Shown here piece by piece: positions 6,976-15,278 of a DNA stretch of 64,000 nucleotides. The notes below the pieces were generated by a model, which was not told where the DNA came from, did not search any database, and saw only the letters and a list, made by a program, of their open reading frames with translations. Origin of the DNA: Kibdelosporangium aridum (GTDB taxonomy: Bacteria; Actinomycetota; Actinomycetes; Mycobacteriales; Pseudonocardiaceae); assembly GCF_900176515.1 (NCBI RefSeq), contig NZ_FWXV01000012.1:1-64000 (forward strand), in the 5' to 3' direction. The position numbers were made by a program, and so were the translations under genes. The first letter of the stretch is position 1. Each line of letters begins with the position of its first letter.

Positions 6976-9573
6976 ATGCTGGTCGGAAGACAGGACGAGG
7001 TCCAGCGGCTCGCGGACCTCGTCGGTGCGGCCCGCCGGGGCAACGGCGGTGTGCTTGTGCTGCGCGGAGAGCCGGGCATCGGCAAGAGCGCACTGCTTGA
7101 CCACGTCCGGCAGGCGGCGTCCGGCTTCATGGTGATCGAGGCGTCCGGCTCGGAGTTCGAGTCCGAACTGCCGTTCGCGGCCCTGCACCAGCTATGCGTG
7201 CCGATCAAGGCAGATCTGCCGGACGCGCTGCGGGTCGCGTTCGGCCTGGCCACCGGCACGCCGCAGCTGTTCCAGGTTGGCCTGGCCACGTTGGGACTGC
7301 TCGGTCAAGCAGCCAAGGACCGTCCAGTCCTTTGTCTCGTGGACGACGCGCACTGGCTGGATGACGCGTCAGCGAAAGCGCTCACGTTCCTCGCGCGACG
7401 CATCGCGTCAGAGCCGATCGCGATGGTGTTCGCGGCACGGTACGGCCTGGAAGAACTGCCTAGCCTGGTTCTCGACGGACTGCCAGACGCCGACGCACGC
7501 ACATTGCTGCGGGCGACCTTGGACGAGCAAGTACGTGACCGCATCGTCGCCGAAGCACGCGGCAACCCGTTGGCGTTGCTAGAGCTGCCAAAGGCAGGTG
7601 GCTTCGCGCCACCGGACACGTCCACGATCACGAGCCGGATCGAACGCAGCTTCCAAGCCAGGCTGGACAGCCTGTCCGACGAGGTCCGGCTCTTGCTCAC
7701 CCTCGCGAGCGCGGACCCGACCGGCGACCCGAACCTGCTGTGGACCGCGGCCAGTCGGCTGGGCGTCGAGGCAGCGGCTGGTGGCGCCGCGGAAGCCTCC
7801 GGCCTGGTCGAGTTCGGCACGCGCGTGCGGTTCTGCCATCCGCTGGCCAGATCCGCCGTCTACCGAGCCGCTGACGCAGGCCTGTTGCACAACGTGCACC
7901 GAGCGCTCGCTGACGTAACCGATGCGACCACCGACCCCGACCGCCGCGCCTGGCACCGATCCCAGTCCGGCACCGGGCCCAACGAGGACGTCGCCACCGA
8001 ACTGGAAGACTCCGCGTCCCGCGCGCGGTCGCGTGGCGGCGTCGCGGCGGCCGCGGCCTTCCTCGAACGCGCGGCGGCCTTGTCCGCGGACAACTCCAAG
8101 CGTGTCGACCGGACGCTCGCCGCCGCGCAGGCCAAGCTCGACGCGGGTGCGACCGATGCGGCAGCCGCGCTGCTGACCACTGTGGAACTCAAGACGCTGG
8201 ACGAACGCACGCAAGCGAAGGCCGACTTGTTGCGTGGGCAGGTCGCGTTCGTGCGCCACGGCGACAGCAACGGCCCCACGTTCATGTTGCACGCCGCCCG
8301 GCGGCTGGCTGACATCGATCCAGCCTGGTCACGGACATGTTTCCTGGACGCGCTGGAAATGGCGATGGTCGTGGGCCGTGGCAGCGGCGTCATGGACATG
8401 GTTCTGAACGCGGCCCGTTCCGCGCCACCCGCGACCGACTTCCTGGACGCCTTGGTGCTGTTGAACACATCCGGGCACAAAGCCGCGGTTCCCGCGCTGC
8501 GCGATGTCCTCGCCGACAGCGCGGCGTGGACGCGACGGCCTGCGCTGGCCACCATGGTCGCCGGTGAACTGTGGGACATCGACGCGCACACGGCGATCGT
8601 CGACTGGCTGATGAAGACAGGCAGGCAATCAGGTGCGCCGATGGTGCTCCGGCTGGGCCTCGCGCAAGGCGCGTTGGAGGCCGCGCTGACCGGAGACCTT
8701 CCCAAGGCGGTGGACGCGATCGCGGAGGAGGAAGCTCTCGCGGACGCGATCGGTACGCCTTCGATGACGTACCCCCGGCTGTTTGTCACGGCACTGCGTG
8801 GCCGGCGCGAGGAAGCGACCGAGCTGATCGAGACCGCGACCACGGTGGCCAAGGCGAAAGGGATCGGCCAGTTGGTGGCGAACGTCCACTGGTCCGCCGC
8901 CGTGTTGCACAACGGCCTCGGCGATTATCCGGCCGCGCTGGCGATGGCACGGCAAGCAGCAGCGGCCGGTGATCTGTTCCTGGCCGGAGCCGCCATGCCG
9001 GAACTGGTGGAGGCCGCGGTCCGATGCGGCGAGAACGATCTCGCCGCGTCGGCGCTGGAATCGCTGACCGAACGAACCCAGGCCAGCGGCACGCCGTGGG
9101 GTTTGGGCCTCACGGCGTACTCGCGTGGCATGGTCACCGGCGACGAGGACGACTACCGCGCCGCGATCGAACTGCTCGCCGATTCCCCGGGCCGCACATA
9201 CCAGGCCAGGGCCCATTTGCTGTACGGAGAATGGCTGCGGCGCCAGAACCGGAGGCTGGACGCCCGCACCCAGCTCCGCACGGCCCATGACCTGTTGTCC
9301 ACCATCGGCATGGAGGCGTTCGCTCGCCGTGCCTTTGATGAATTGCGCGCGACCGGTGCGCAAGCACGCAGCCGCGCGACGAACTCCCTCGACGAACTCA
9401 CGATGCAGGAGACGCACATCGCGCGGCTCGTGGCCACCGGCGCGACGTCCAAAGAGGTTGCCGCCCGGCTGTTTCTCAGCCCGCGGACGATCGATGCCCA
9501 TCTGCGCAACATCTTCCGCAAACTGGGGATCACCTCGCGGCGGCAGCTGAGGGATCTGCCGGACCTCAGGTGA
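6976..9573 (+). CDS. Large ATP-binding LuxR-family (LAL/MalT-like) transcriptional regulator
   Basis: Protein of 865 residues, the usual LAL size. The N-terminus carries an AAA/STAND-type NTPase with Walker A GEPGIGKSAL (31-40) and Walker B VLCLVDDAHWLD (about residues 117-128). The middle is an alpha-helical, TPR-like region. The C-terminus is a LuxR (NarL/FixJ-type) HTH: LTMQETHIARLVATGATSKE, then RLFLSPRTIDAHLRNIFRKL. LAL proteins switch on catabolic or secondary-metabolite genes after binding an inducer and ATP. The target is unknown; neighbours are NTF2-fold proteins and an MFS operon. The 3' end overlaps the convergent SnoaL gene by 8 bp. Confidence 0.93.
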   Translation: MLVGRQDEVQRLADLVGAARRGNGGVLVLRGEPGIGKSALLDHVRQAASGFMVIEASGSEFESELPFAALHQLCVPIKADLPDALRVAFGLATGTPQLFQVGLATLGLLGQAAKDRPVLCLVDDAHWLDDASAKALTFLARRIASEPIAMVFAARYGLEELPSLVLDGLPDADARTLLRATLDEQVRDRIVAEARGNPLALLELPKAGGFAPPDTSTITSRIERSFQARLDSLSDEVRLLLTLASADPTGDPNLLWTAASRLGVEAAAGGAAEASGLVEFGTRVRFCHPLARSAVYRAADAGLLHNVHRALADVTDATTDPDRRAWHRSQSGTGPNEDVATELEDSASRARSRGGVAAAAAFLERAAALSADNSKRVDRTLAAAQAKLDAGATDAAAALLTTVELKTLDERTQAKADLLRGQVAFVRHGDSNGPTFMLHAARRLADIDPAWSRTCFLDALEMAMVVGRGSGVMDMVLNAARSAPPATDFLDALVLLNTSGHKAAVPALRDVLADSAAWTRRPALATMVAGELWDIDAHTAIVDWLMKTGRQSGAPMVLRLGLAQGALEAALTGDLPKAVDAIAEEEALADAIGTPSMTYPRLFVTALRGRREEATELIETATTVAKAKGIGQLVANVHWSAAVLHNGLGDYPAALAMARQAAAAGDLFLAGAAMPELVEAAVRCGENDLAASALESLTERTQASGTPWGLGLTAYSRGMVTGDEDDYRAAIELLADSPGRTYQARAHLLYGEWLRRQNRRLDARTQLRTAHDLLSTIGMEAFARRAFDELRATGAQARSRATNSLDELTMQETHIARLVATGATSKEVAARLFLSPRTIDAHLRNIFRKLGITSRRQLRDLPDLR

Positions 9574-9979
9574 GGGCCGGGACCTCTTTCATCCCGATCT
9601 GCTGGGCGAACCACAGGCTGTCCGCGTTCGCCCAGTACTCCGTGATCACCTCGTCGTCCACCTTGAGGATGTCGGTGCCGTAGAACTCGATCCTCCGGCC
9701 TTCGTACGTTCCCTCCGCGTGCCACCTGATCACGACAAAGGGATCGTCCACGAACGGGCCGACATGGATGCCGAACCGCAGCTCGGAGATCATCGCGTGG
9801 ATGCCGCTGACCCACGTGTGCAGGTTCTGCCTGCCCACCAAGTCGGCCGCCGGGCCGCCACCGGCGAGCGGGGCGGCGTGCGAGGTGAAGCCGGGATGGA
9901 TCACGCTGTCGATCAACGACAGGTCGCCGTTCCAGATCTTGGCCCATGCCGTGACTATCCTGTCGAAGGACATCGTCAT
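9566..9979 (-). CDS. SnoaL-like (ester cyclase type) protein
   Basis: Protein of 137 residues with the SnoaL/NTF2 fold pattern: FDRIVTAWAKIWNGDLSLID, then the HPGFTSHAA strand, WVSGIHAMISELRFGIH, and VIRWHAEGTYEGRRIEFYGTD. Last gene of a coupled operon: its start overlaps the Dabb gene stop by 4 bp (9976-9979). Family members cyclise polyketide esters or act on small hydrophobic molecules; the substrate is not predictable here. Shares an NTF2-type fold with the proteins encoded at 6611 and 49318 but shows no close sequence similarity by eye. Confidence 0.82.
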   Translation of the reverse strand: MTMSFDRIVTAWAKIWNGDLSLIDSVIHPGFTSHAAPLAGGGPAADLVGRQNLHTWVSGIHAMISELRFGIHVGPFVDDPFVVIRWHAEGTYEGRRIEFYGTDILKVDDEVITEYWANADSLWFAQQIGMKEVPALT

Positions 9980-10392
9980 TCTCCGTGCTTTCCGGGGGCC
10001 GCGCTGCCGCTGTACTCGCCGAGATCGGACACGAGCTTGTTGATGTCAGGCATGGTGTCGTAGCGGCGCTTGTGCAGCTCGGCGATCTTCGCGCCCAGGT
10101 CGGGGTCGAGGTCGTCGGTGATGTCGAACGACATGAACTTGTCGACCAGAGGCAGACCGACGCGGTCGGTGTTCAGGTGCGCCGGGTGGATGAGGTACTC
10201 CCAGTAGCCATCGAGGTCCTCCAGTACGAAGGTCGCGCCCCATTCGTATTCGCCGCCGTGGTCACGGCCGACGACGAAGGACTTCACCGACGGGATGACC
10301 CTGCCCTGGTTGCGCAGGCTTTCCAGGGCCACTTCGATCTGTTCCGCCGATGCGTCCGGCTTGAGGGTGAAACGGTTGCCGTGGTAGATCAT
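9976..10392 (-). CDS. Dabb-family (stress-responsive A/B barrel) protein
   Basis: Protein of 138 residues. The core MIYHGNRFTLKPDASAEQIE, then LESLRNQGRVIPSVKSFVVG and GATFVLEDLDGYWEYLIHPA is the dimeric alpha/beta-barrel (Dabb) signature, with the conserved HPAH and DKFMSFD elements. Dabb domains occur in polyketide cyclases, stress proteins and heme-degradation-like enzymes. The ATG at 10392 overlaps the MFS gene stop by 4 bp, so it is translated with the transporter. Together with the downstream SnoaL-fold gene, this suggests handling of a small aromatic or polyketide-like compound (inference). Confidence 0.85.
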   Translation of the reverse strand: MIYHGNRFTLKPDASAEQIEVALESLRNQGRVIPSVKSFVVGRDHGGEYEWGATFVLEDLDGYWEYLIHPAHLNTDRVGLPLVDKFMSFDITDDLDPDLGAKIAELHKRRYDTMPDINKLVSDLGEYSGSAAPGKHGE

Positions 10393-11534
10393 CGAACTGT
10401 CCTTTCCTTGGTGGTGACGAATGCCGATCCGACGGCGGCGACCGCCAGCGCCGCACCGCTGTAGGTGAAGGCGTCGGCGATGCCGATGGTCTGGACGAGT
10501 GGGTGCACGGCCAGCGGCGAGAGGAACTGGCCGAGGAAGATGCCTGCGACAAGTCCACTGAGGACTCTCCCGCGCCGTGCCGGGTGCGCGAGGTCCGCCA
10601 GTCGCAGGTTCAGGTTCGGGACGACAAGCCCGACACCGGCACCCCCGACGAGCAACCCGATCACGATGAGGGCGACGTTGCCTGCCGTGCCGATCAGCAC
10701 CCATCCCGCACCGAGCGCCAGGACGCTCGCGGTAGTGATCATGGTGGGGTTCAATCGGTTACGCGTCACCGGGAAGGCAAGCGCGCCAATGACTCCAGTC
10801 ACTGTGCTGCCAGCGACCACAGCACCGGTGAGTGCCGGGCCGACGCCGAAGTCGGCCAGCAGGAACGGAAGTTGCGCCGGCGCCATGTAGAAGACAAGCG
10901 TCGCGACGAGAGCCAACGCGTAGATCCCCAGGATCCGCTTCTGGTGTTCCGATTCCGGCGATACCGTGACCTCACCGCCGGTCCGAGGTCTTTCCGGTAC
11001 GGCGAGAAGCGCGAAGGGAACGATGACCGCGGCGAAGGCGTAGATCCAGAACGGCGCCTTCCAGTCCACGGCGGCCAGCAGACCCGCCAGCGGCAGGAAG
11101 ATGACTCCGCCCAGGCTCGCGAAAGCCTGTTGCAGGCCGAGGAAAGAGGCTCGCCGCGGTCCTTCGAACCAATCGGTGATCATCGCGCTGACGGCCGTCA
11201 TGATCCCGCCGACCGCCGCGCCGAGCAGTGCGCGGGTGGCCAGCAGGACGTACAGGTCGTCGACGAAGTAGCCCGCGGTGCCCGCGAGTGCGTACAGGAC
11301 GAGGCTGCCGACCAGCAGCGGTCGTCGGCCGAGACGGTCCGCGACCGTTCCCGCCACGGGTGCGCTCATCGCGATCGCGAGCGATGTGACGGTCAGCGCG
11401 AGCCGGACGAGGACGTCCGAGCCGGGGAAGACCTTGGTCATCGCGGGCAGGCTCGGCGCGATGATCGCCGCCGCCATGATCGTCAACATCGCTGCTGCCA
11501 GCAACGTTGCTCTTGCTATCCGTGTCGGCATCAT
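10389..11534 (-). CDS. MFS efflux transporter, DHA1-like
   Basis: Twelve-helix major facilitator of about 380 residues. Motif A is seen as GTVADRLGRRPLLVGSLVLY and a motif-C-like stretch follows in helix 5. The family exports drugs or small metabolites by proton antiport. Two adjacent ATG codons (11534 and 11531) lie right behind a duplicated GGAGG; spacing slightly favours the first upstream GGAGG with 11534. First gene of a coupled three-gene operon with the Dabb and SnoaL proteins, and divergent from the cupredoxin gene across a region with a long inverted repeat. Confidence 0.88.
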   Translation of the reverse strand: MMPTRIARATLLAAAMLTIMAAAIIAPSLPAMTKVFPGSDVLVRLALTVTSLAIAMSAPVAGTVADRLGRRPLLVGSLVLYALAGTAGYFVDDLYVLLATRALLGAAVGGIMTAVSAMITDWFEGPRRASFLGLQQAFASLGGVIFLPLAGLLAAVDWKAPFWIYAFAAVIVPFALLAVPERPRTGGEVTVSPESEHQKRILGIYALALVATLVFYMAPAQLPFLLADFGVGPALTGAVVAGSTVTGVIGALAFPVTRNRLNPTMITTASVLALGAGWVLIGTAGNVALIVIGLLVGGAGVGLVVPNLNLRLADLAHPARRGRVLSGLVAGIFLGQFLSPLAVHPLVQTIGIADAFTYSGAALAVAAVGSAFVTTKERTVR

Positions 11535-11581
11535 GCCTCCTCCCTGGTGATGGGATCGAGACTCGCAGCGGCGCCGTCGTG

Positions 11582-11647
11582 CTCGCGTCGGCGAAAGTTG
11601 CCTATTCGGTGCCTGCGTACGACATAGGTGGTTTTCGCCGACGCGAG
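11582..11647. promoter_or_regulatory. Long inverted repeat in divergent promoter region
   Basis: CTCGCGTCGGCGAAA (11582-11596) and TTTCGCCGACGCGAG (11633-11647) are a perfect 15-bp inverted pair around 36 bp that itself contains CCTAT...ATAGG. It sits between the divergent MFS operon and the cupredoxin/oxidase pair. It could be two operator half-sites, a looping site or an RNA hairpin in the cupredoxin leader. No regulator gene lies adjacent, so the binding factor is unknown. Confidence 0.6.
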
Positions 11648-11670
11648 GGCGCGCGTGCTGGCCCGAGCCT

Positions 11671-12399
11671 GTGAGCATGGAAAACAACCGGATTGCTCAG
11701 GGCGCGTTGGTCGTGCTCGCAGTGGGGCAGCTCGTCACGTACGGAGTACTGAGCGGCCAGCCCAACGTCGGCATGATGGCCGTCGCGGCCGTTCCGTTAG
11801 TTGCCGCCGCGCTTCTACAGACCCGACGGAAGTGGGTCGCCGTGACGGCCGTGCTCGTCGCGGTCGCGGCGGTGATCGGCAGCGGGATCGGCGCGCTGTC
11901 GTTCGACTTGGTCCGTCCCGGTTCGGTCGGCCCGTTCGCCGTCGCCGTCGCGCTGCTTCTCGCGTCCGGTGTCGCGATCGCCTTCCTCCGGCCGTTCACC
12001 GTACGGGTGGGTATGGCCTCCGGGCTGGCGGTCAGCGCGGTCGCCGGACTCGGCATCGCGCTGGCACTGGGGCAGACCGACGACACCGGCAGGCTGACCG
12101 CGGACCAGCTCGCCAAGGTGCCCACCGTGACCATGGTCAACTACCGGTTCGAACCCGCGCAGCTGAAGGTCCCGGCCGGGCAGCCGGTCGCGTTCCGGTT
12201 CGTCAACACCAGCGGGGACGACCACGACTTCGTGATCGACCAGCTGGGCATCGACCTGAGTGTCCCGAGTGGACGTACGCGGGTCGCGGTCGTCGATGTG
12301 CCGGCCGGAACGTATGCACTGCACTGCTCGATGGGCGATCACCGCGAGTCCGGGATGGTCGGCCGTCTCATGGTGGACGGACAGCACCACCATGGCTGA
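11671..12399 (+). CDS. Membrane-anchored cupredoxin protein
   Basis: Protein of about 242 residues. The first 130 residues form about five hydrophobic helices. The C-terminal 100 residues form a cupredoxin domain (VTMVNYRFEPAQLKVPAGQP, then DDHDFVID). Type 1 copper ligands are visible: His in DDHDF, then Cys, His and Met in LHCSMGDHRESGM. The domain probably faces outside and passes electrons to the multicopper oxidase whose start overlaps this stop by 8 bp. GTG at 11671 and ATG at 11677 are both possible starts. Confidence 0.82.
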   Translation: MSMENNRIAQGALVVLAVGQLVTYGVLSGQPNVGMMAVAAVPLVAAALLQTRRKWVAVTAVLVAVAAVIGSGIGALSFDLVRPGSVGPFAVAVALLLASGVAIAFLRPFTVRVGMASGLAVSAVAGLGIALALGQTDDTGRLTADQLAKVPTVTMVNYRFEPAQLKVPAGQPVAFRFVNTSGDDHDFVIDQLGIDLSVPSGRTRVAVVDVPAGTYALHCSMGDHRESGMVGRLMVDGQHHHG

Positions 12400-13612
12400 G
12401 GTGTCCCGCCGCGCGTTCCTGTTCGGTGGAGTCGCGCTGGCAAGCGGTGTTGCCGCTTGCTCGGTGCCGGACGGGCCGCAACTCCCACAGCCGCAAGCGC
12501 TTTCGGAGCCGTACGAACTCGTCGCGACGCCTTCGGGCTACTCGGGCCAGTTTCCGGGGCCACTGCTGAAAGTCCGGGAAGGCGACCGTGTCCAGTTGGC
12601 TTTCCGCAACGGACTCGACGCCCCGACCAGCCTGCACATCCACGGCCTGCCGCTCTCGCCCGCGGTCGACGCCCCGCTCACGCACCTCAAGCCGGGCGAG
12701 AGCGACCACCGCGACTTCACCATCCCGCCAGGCACAGCGGGCACCTACTGGTACCACCCGCACGCGCACGGAGACGTCGAACGCCAGCTGCTGATGGGCC
12801 TGGCCGGACCGATCGTCGTGGACGACGGACGGATCGACGCGGACGACCGGCTGGTGATGATCACCAAGGATTTACAGGTCAACGGCGTCGCACGGCCCGT
12901 GATCACGCCGCGTTCCGGCCGTGTCCGGCTCAGGCTGATCAACGCGACCGCCGCGGACACGCTGCTGCTGGGTGTGCTGCGCGACGGCGATCAGCAGACC
13001 TTCCACCTCATCGCCACCGACGGCGGGCTGGTCGAGAACCCGGTGCCGCTCACCGAAATCCTGCTCACCCCAGGCGAACGCGCCGAGATCCTCGTGGACA
13101 CGACGACAGCGGGACGGCTCGAACTGCGGGCGCTGCCGTACTCGGTCTATGGGCCCGGCGGTGCGCAGAGCGAGGATCGGTTGCTGGCGAGTCTCGACGT
13201 GCCCGCCGGTCTCGTCCCGATCCCGTTGCCCTGGTCGATGCGGAAGATCGACGCACCAACGGGTTCACGTACCCGTCGTCTTGTGCTGAACGGTCACGGG
13301 GACAGCATGTTCACCATCAACGGCCGTACGTTTGACCACAACCGCGTGGATATGGAGGTGAAGTCAGGCACCACGGAGATCTGGGAGCTGGTCAACGAGC
13401 ACACCATGGACCACCCGTTCCACCTGCACAGCTACTCGTTCCAGGTGGTTGACGCGCCTTTCCGCGCGTGGCGCGACACTGTCAACGTGCCACCTGGCTC
13501 AACCGTACGGATCGTGATCCCGTTCCACGGCCCGCCGGGCCGCACGGTCTACCACTGCCACATCGCGTCCCATGAGGACCTTGGAATGATGGGGATCCTG
13601 GAAGTCACCTAG
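12392..13612 (+). CDS. Multicopper oxidase, Tat-exported lipoprotein
   Basis: Protein of 406 residues. SRRAFLFGG near the N-terminus is a twin-arginine signal, and VAAC at 20-23 is a lipobox, so it is likely folded and copper-loaded before export and then anchored. All copper-site motifs are present: HIHG (82-85), YWYHPHAHG (119-127), HTMDHPFHLHSYSF, and HCHIASHEDLGMM at the C-terminus. Family members oxidise Cu(I), metals or phenols and reduce oxygen to water. Translationally coupled to the membrane cupredoxin, which may be its electron donor. Copper detoxification is the likeliest role, inferred from family and partner. Confidence 0.93.
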   Translation: MAEVSRRAFLFGGVALASGVAACSVPDGPQLPQPQALSEPYELVATPSGYSGQFPGPLLKVREGDRVQLAFRNGLDAPTSLHIHGLPLSPAVDAPLTHLKPGESDHRDFTIPPGTAGTYWYHPHAHGDVERQLLMGLAGPIVVDDGRIDADDRLVMITKDLQVNGVARPVITPRSGRVRLRLINATAADTLLLGVLRDGDQQTFHLIATDGGLVENPVPLTEILLTPGERAEILVDTTTAGRLELRALPYSVYGPGGAQSEDRLLASLDVPAGLVPIPLPWSMRKIDAPTGSRTRRLVLNGHGDSMFTINGRTFDHNRVDMEVKSGTTEIWELVNEHTMDHPFHLHSYSFQVVDAPFRAWRDTVNVPPGSTVRIVIPFHGPPGRTVYHCHIASHEDLGMMGILEVT

Positions 13613-14162
13613 GCCAGCTGTAGTCGTAGCTCAAGGAGAACGTACGGGAGACCCAGTCCTTGGTCGATTCGCCTTGCGCAGGTTCGGTGGCCGGGCCCGC
13701 CGCCCGTACCGCCGCCAGCTCAGCGGAACGGTCAGCGGCGGTGACCAACGTGCCTGCCTGGAATGTCAGTTCGTGGACTTCGCTGTACATCCAGGCTGGC
13801 TGGAACCCCATGTTCAGATACGGGCGGTCGTCGACGTCGCCATCGCCGATCAGCAGCCGCCCGGTGAAGTCCACCGGGATGTCCAGCCCTTCGTAGCGCC
13901 ATCGCGCGTCATCGTCTTCCCGCACCGGATGGATCTTCCCGATCAAGGGCGGCGGATCCTCCGACCCCAGAATCAGATCCCGCACCACCAAATGCCCGTC
14001 GCTGACGGCGTACCCGCAGATGTAGCCGCGCCAGCAAGCGGAGCTGGTCGTCATCGGATCAAGATCATGCGCGTCCGGATCGAAGAGGCCGGTACCGTCG
14101 ACCGCGGCCACCGAGAACCAGCCTCGTTCGAAGAACACCTCGTCGGGTATCTGCGTTGTCAC
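13605..14162 (-). CDS. Hypothetical protein
   Basis: Acidic soluble protein of 185 residues beginning VTTQIPDEVFFERGWFSVAA. No signal peptide or membrane span is seen, and I recognise no family. The GTG at 14162 is preferred because it leaves 10 bp after the upstream FMN reductase gene; a start at 14189 would overlap that gene by 17 bp. Last gene of a probable minus-strand operon with the FMN reductase, MarR and monooxygenase genes. The 3' end overlaps the oxidase gene by 8 bp. Confidence 0.6.
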   Translation of the reverse strand: MTTQIPDEVFFERGWFSVAAVDGTGLFDPDAHDLDPMTTSSACWRGYICGYAVSDGHLVVRDLILGSEDPPPLIGKIHPVREDDDARWRYEGLDIPVDFTGRLLIGDGDVDDRPYLNMGFQPAWMYSEVHELTFQAGTLVTAADRSAELAAVRAAGPATEPAQGESTKDWVSRTFSLSYDYSWPR

Positions 14163-14172
14163 GGCGGGAAAC

Positions 14173-14838
14173 CTACTTGGCCGACCCACCCGTGGCCAGG
14201 CGCATCAGGTCCGAGTCGAGGTCGATGGACAGCTCCGTGCCGCCCGCGCTGCCGAACTCGTGCTGGTAGTTCTGCCACGACTCGCCCCTGACCTGCTTGG
14301 CGAAGCCGCTTTCCATCAGCAGCAACAATTCGAAGGCGGCGCGGTCGATGCGCTTGGTCAGCGCGGGGTCACCCCAGTCCTCAGTGGACGCGAACAGCGA
14401 GGTCGGGACGGCCGTGGTCCGCATGAACGCGAACAACCCGCGCAACTGCTCGTCCACGACCAACGCGTGCCGCGCGGTTCCGGCCGTGGCCGCCAGCACG
14501 ATCGGCTTGGCGATGAGCAGGTCGTTGTCCAGGATCTGGAAGAACGACGTGAACAGGCCACTTGCCCCGGCCTTGTAGACCGGCGTGCTGACGATCAGGC
14601 CGTCGGCCTCGCCGAGCGCTTCGATCGCTTTGGTCAAGCGAGGTCCGGTCAGCTGCGACACCAGCGCGGTGGTGATTTCCGTGGCCAGCTCGCGCAAGTC
14701 GATGACCTGGAGCTGCACCTCGTGCTCGCGCTCGCCCGCCAACGCGTCGACGCGCTGGGCGACACGGTCAGCCAGCAACCGCGTCGACGACGGGTCGCTT
14801 GTTCCGGCGGAAACAGCGACCACCTTGAAAGTGCTCAT
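14173..14838 (-). CDS. NAD(P)H-dependent FMN reductase (CE1759-like)
   Basis: Flavodoxin-like reductase of 221 residues. VVAVSAGTSDPSSTRLLADR is the flavin phosphate-binding loop, and LIVSTPVYKAGASGLFTSFF is the second conserved flavin/dimer segment of NAD(P)H:FMN reductases. It would supply reduced FMN to the luciferase-like monooxygenase encoded two genes upstream. This reductase/monooxygenase pairing is well known in actinobacteria. The start overlaps the MarR gene stop by 4 bp. Confidence 0.9.
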   Translation of the reverse strand: MSTFKVVAVSAGTSDPSSTRLLADRVAQRVDALAGEREHEVQLQVIDLRELATEITTALVSQLTGPRLTKAIEALGEADGLIVSTPVYKAGASGLFTSFFQILDNDLLIAKPIVLAATAGTARHALVVDEQLRGLFAFMRTTAVPTSLFASTEDWGDPALTKRIDRAAFELLLLMESGFAKQVRGESWQNYQHEFGSAGGTELSIDLDSDLMRLATGGSAK

Positions 14839-15278
14839 GACTCCCCTGCCAGTTTCTTGCAGATTGCTTCAAGTTGCCTGAGTTCCTCGGCGTTGACCCG
14901 CGCGGTGACCGCGCGGGCGACGTCACGAGCGTGCTTGCGGCCGATGTCCTGCTGCACTTTGCGTCCGGTGTCCGTCAGCGCCAGGCGTACGCCGCGGCCG
15001 TCTTCCGGAGCGGCCAACCGCTCGACGAACCCGCGCTGGACCAGCCTGTCCACCATCCGTGACAGAGCAGGTTGGCTGAGCAGGAGGTGCTTGTGCAGCT
15101 CGCCGATCCGCAGGGGCTCGGGGCACTTGGACAACGAGTAGAGCACGTCGTACTCGCGCATCGACGCCTCCTGCCAGATGTCCTGTGCGGCGAAGTCCCG
15201 CATCAACGTCGCGTAGGCGGTCATCAGGGCCTCCCACGCGGCGTTGGCGGTCTTGTTCGTGCTCCCAGCCATGGTCAC
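14835..15278 (-). CDS. MarR-family regulator of flavin monooxygenase operon
   Basis: Winged-helix repressor of 147 residues: REYDVLYSLSKCPEPLRIGE, LLSQPALSRMVDRLVQRGFV, then the wing EDGRGVRLALTDTGR. It lies between the reductase gene and the monooxygenase gene with 4-bp overlaps on both sides, so all three are co-translated. MarR proteins usually repress their own operon and are released by phenolic or oxidant ligands. A palindrome at 16512-16523 ahead of the first gene is the expected target. The start could also be the third codon. Confidence 0.9.
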   Translation of the reverse strand: MTMAGSTNKTANAAWEALMTAYATLMRDFAAQDIWQEASMREYDVLYSLSKCPEPLRIGELHKHLLLSQPALSRMVDRLVQRGFVERLAAPEDGRGVRLALTDTGRKVQQDIGRKHARDVARAVTARVNAEELRQLEAICKKLAGES

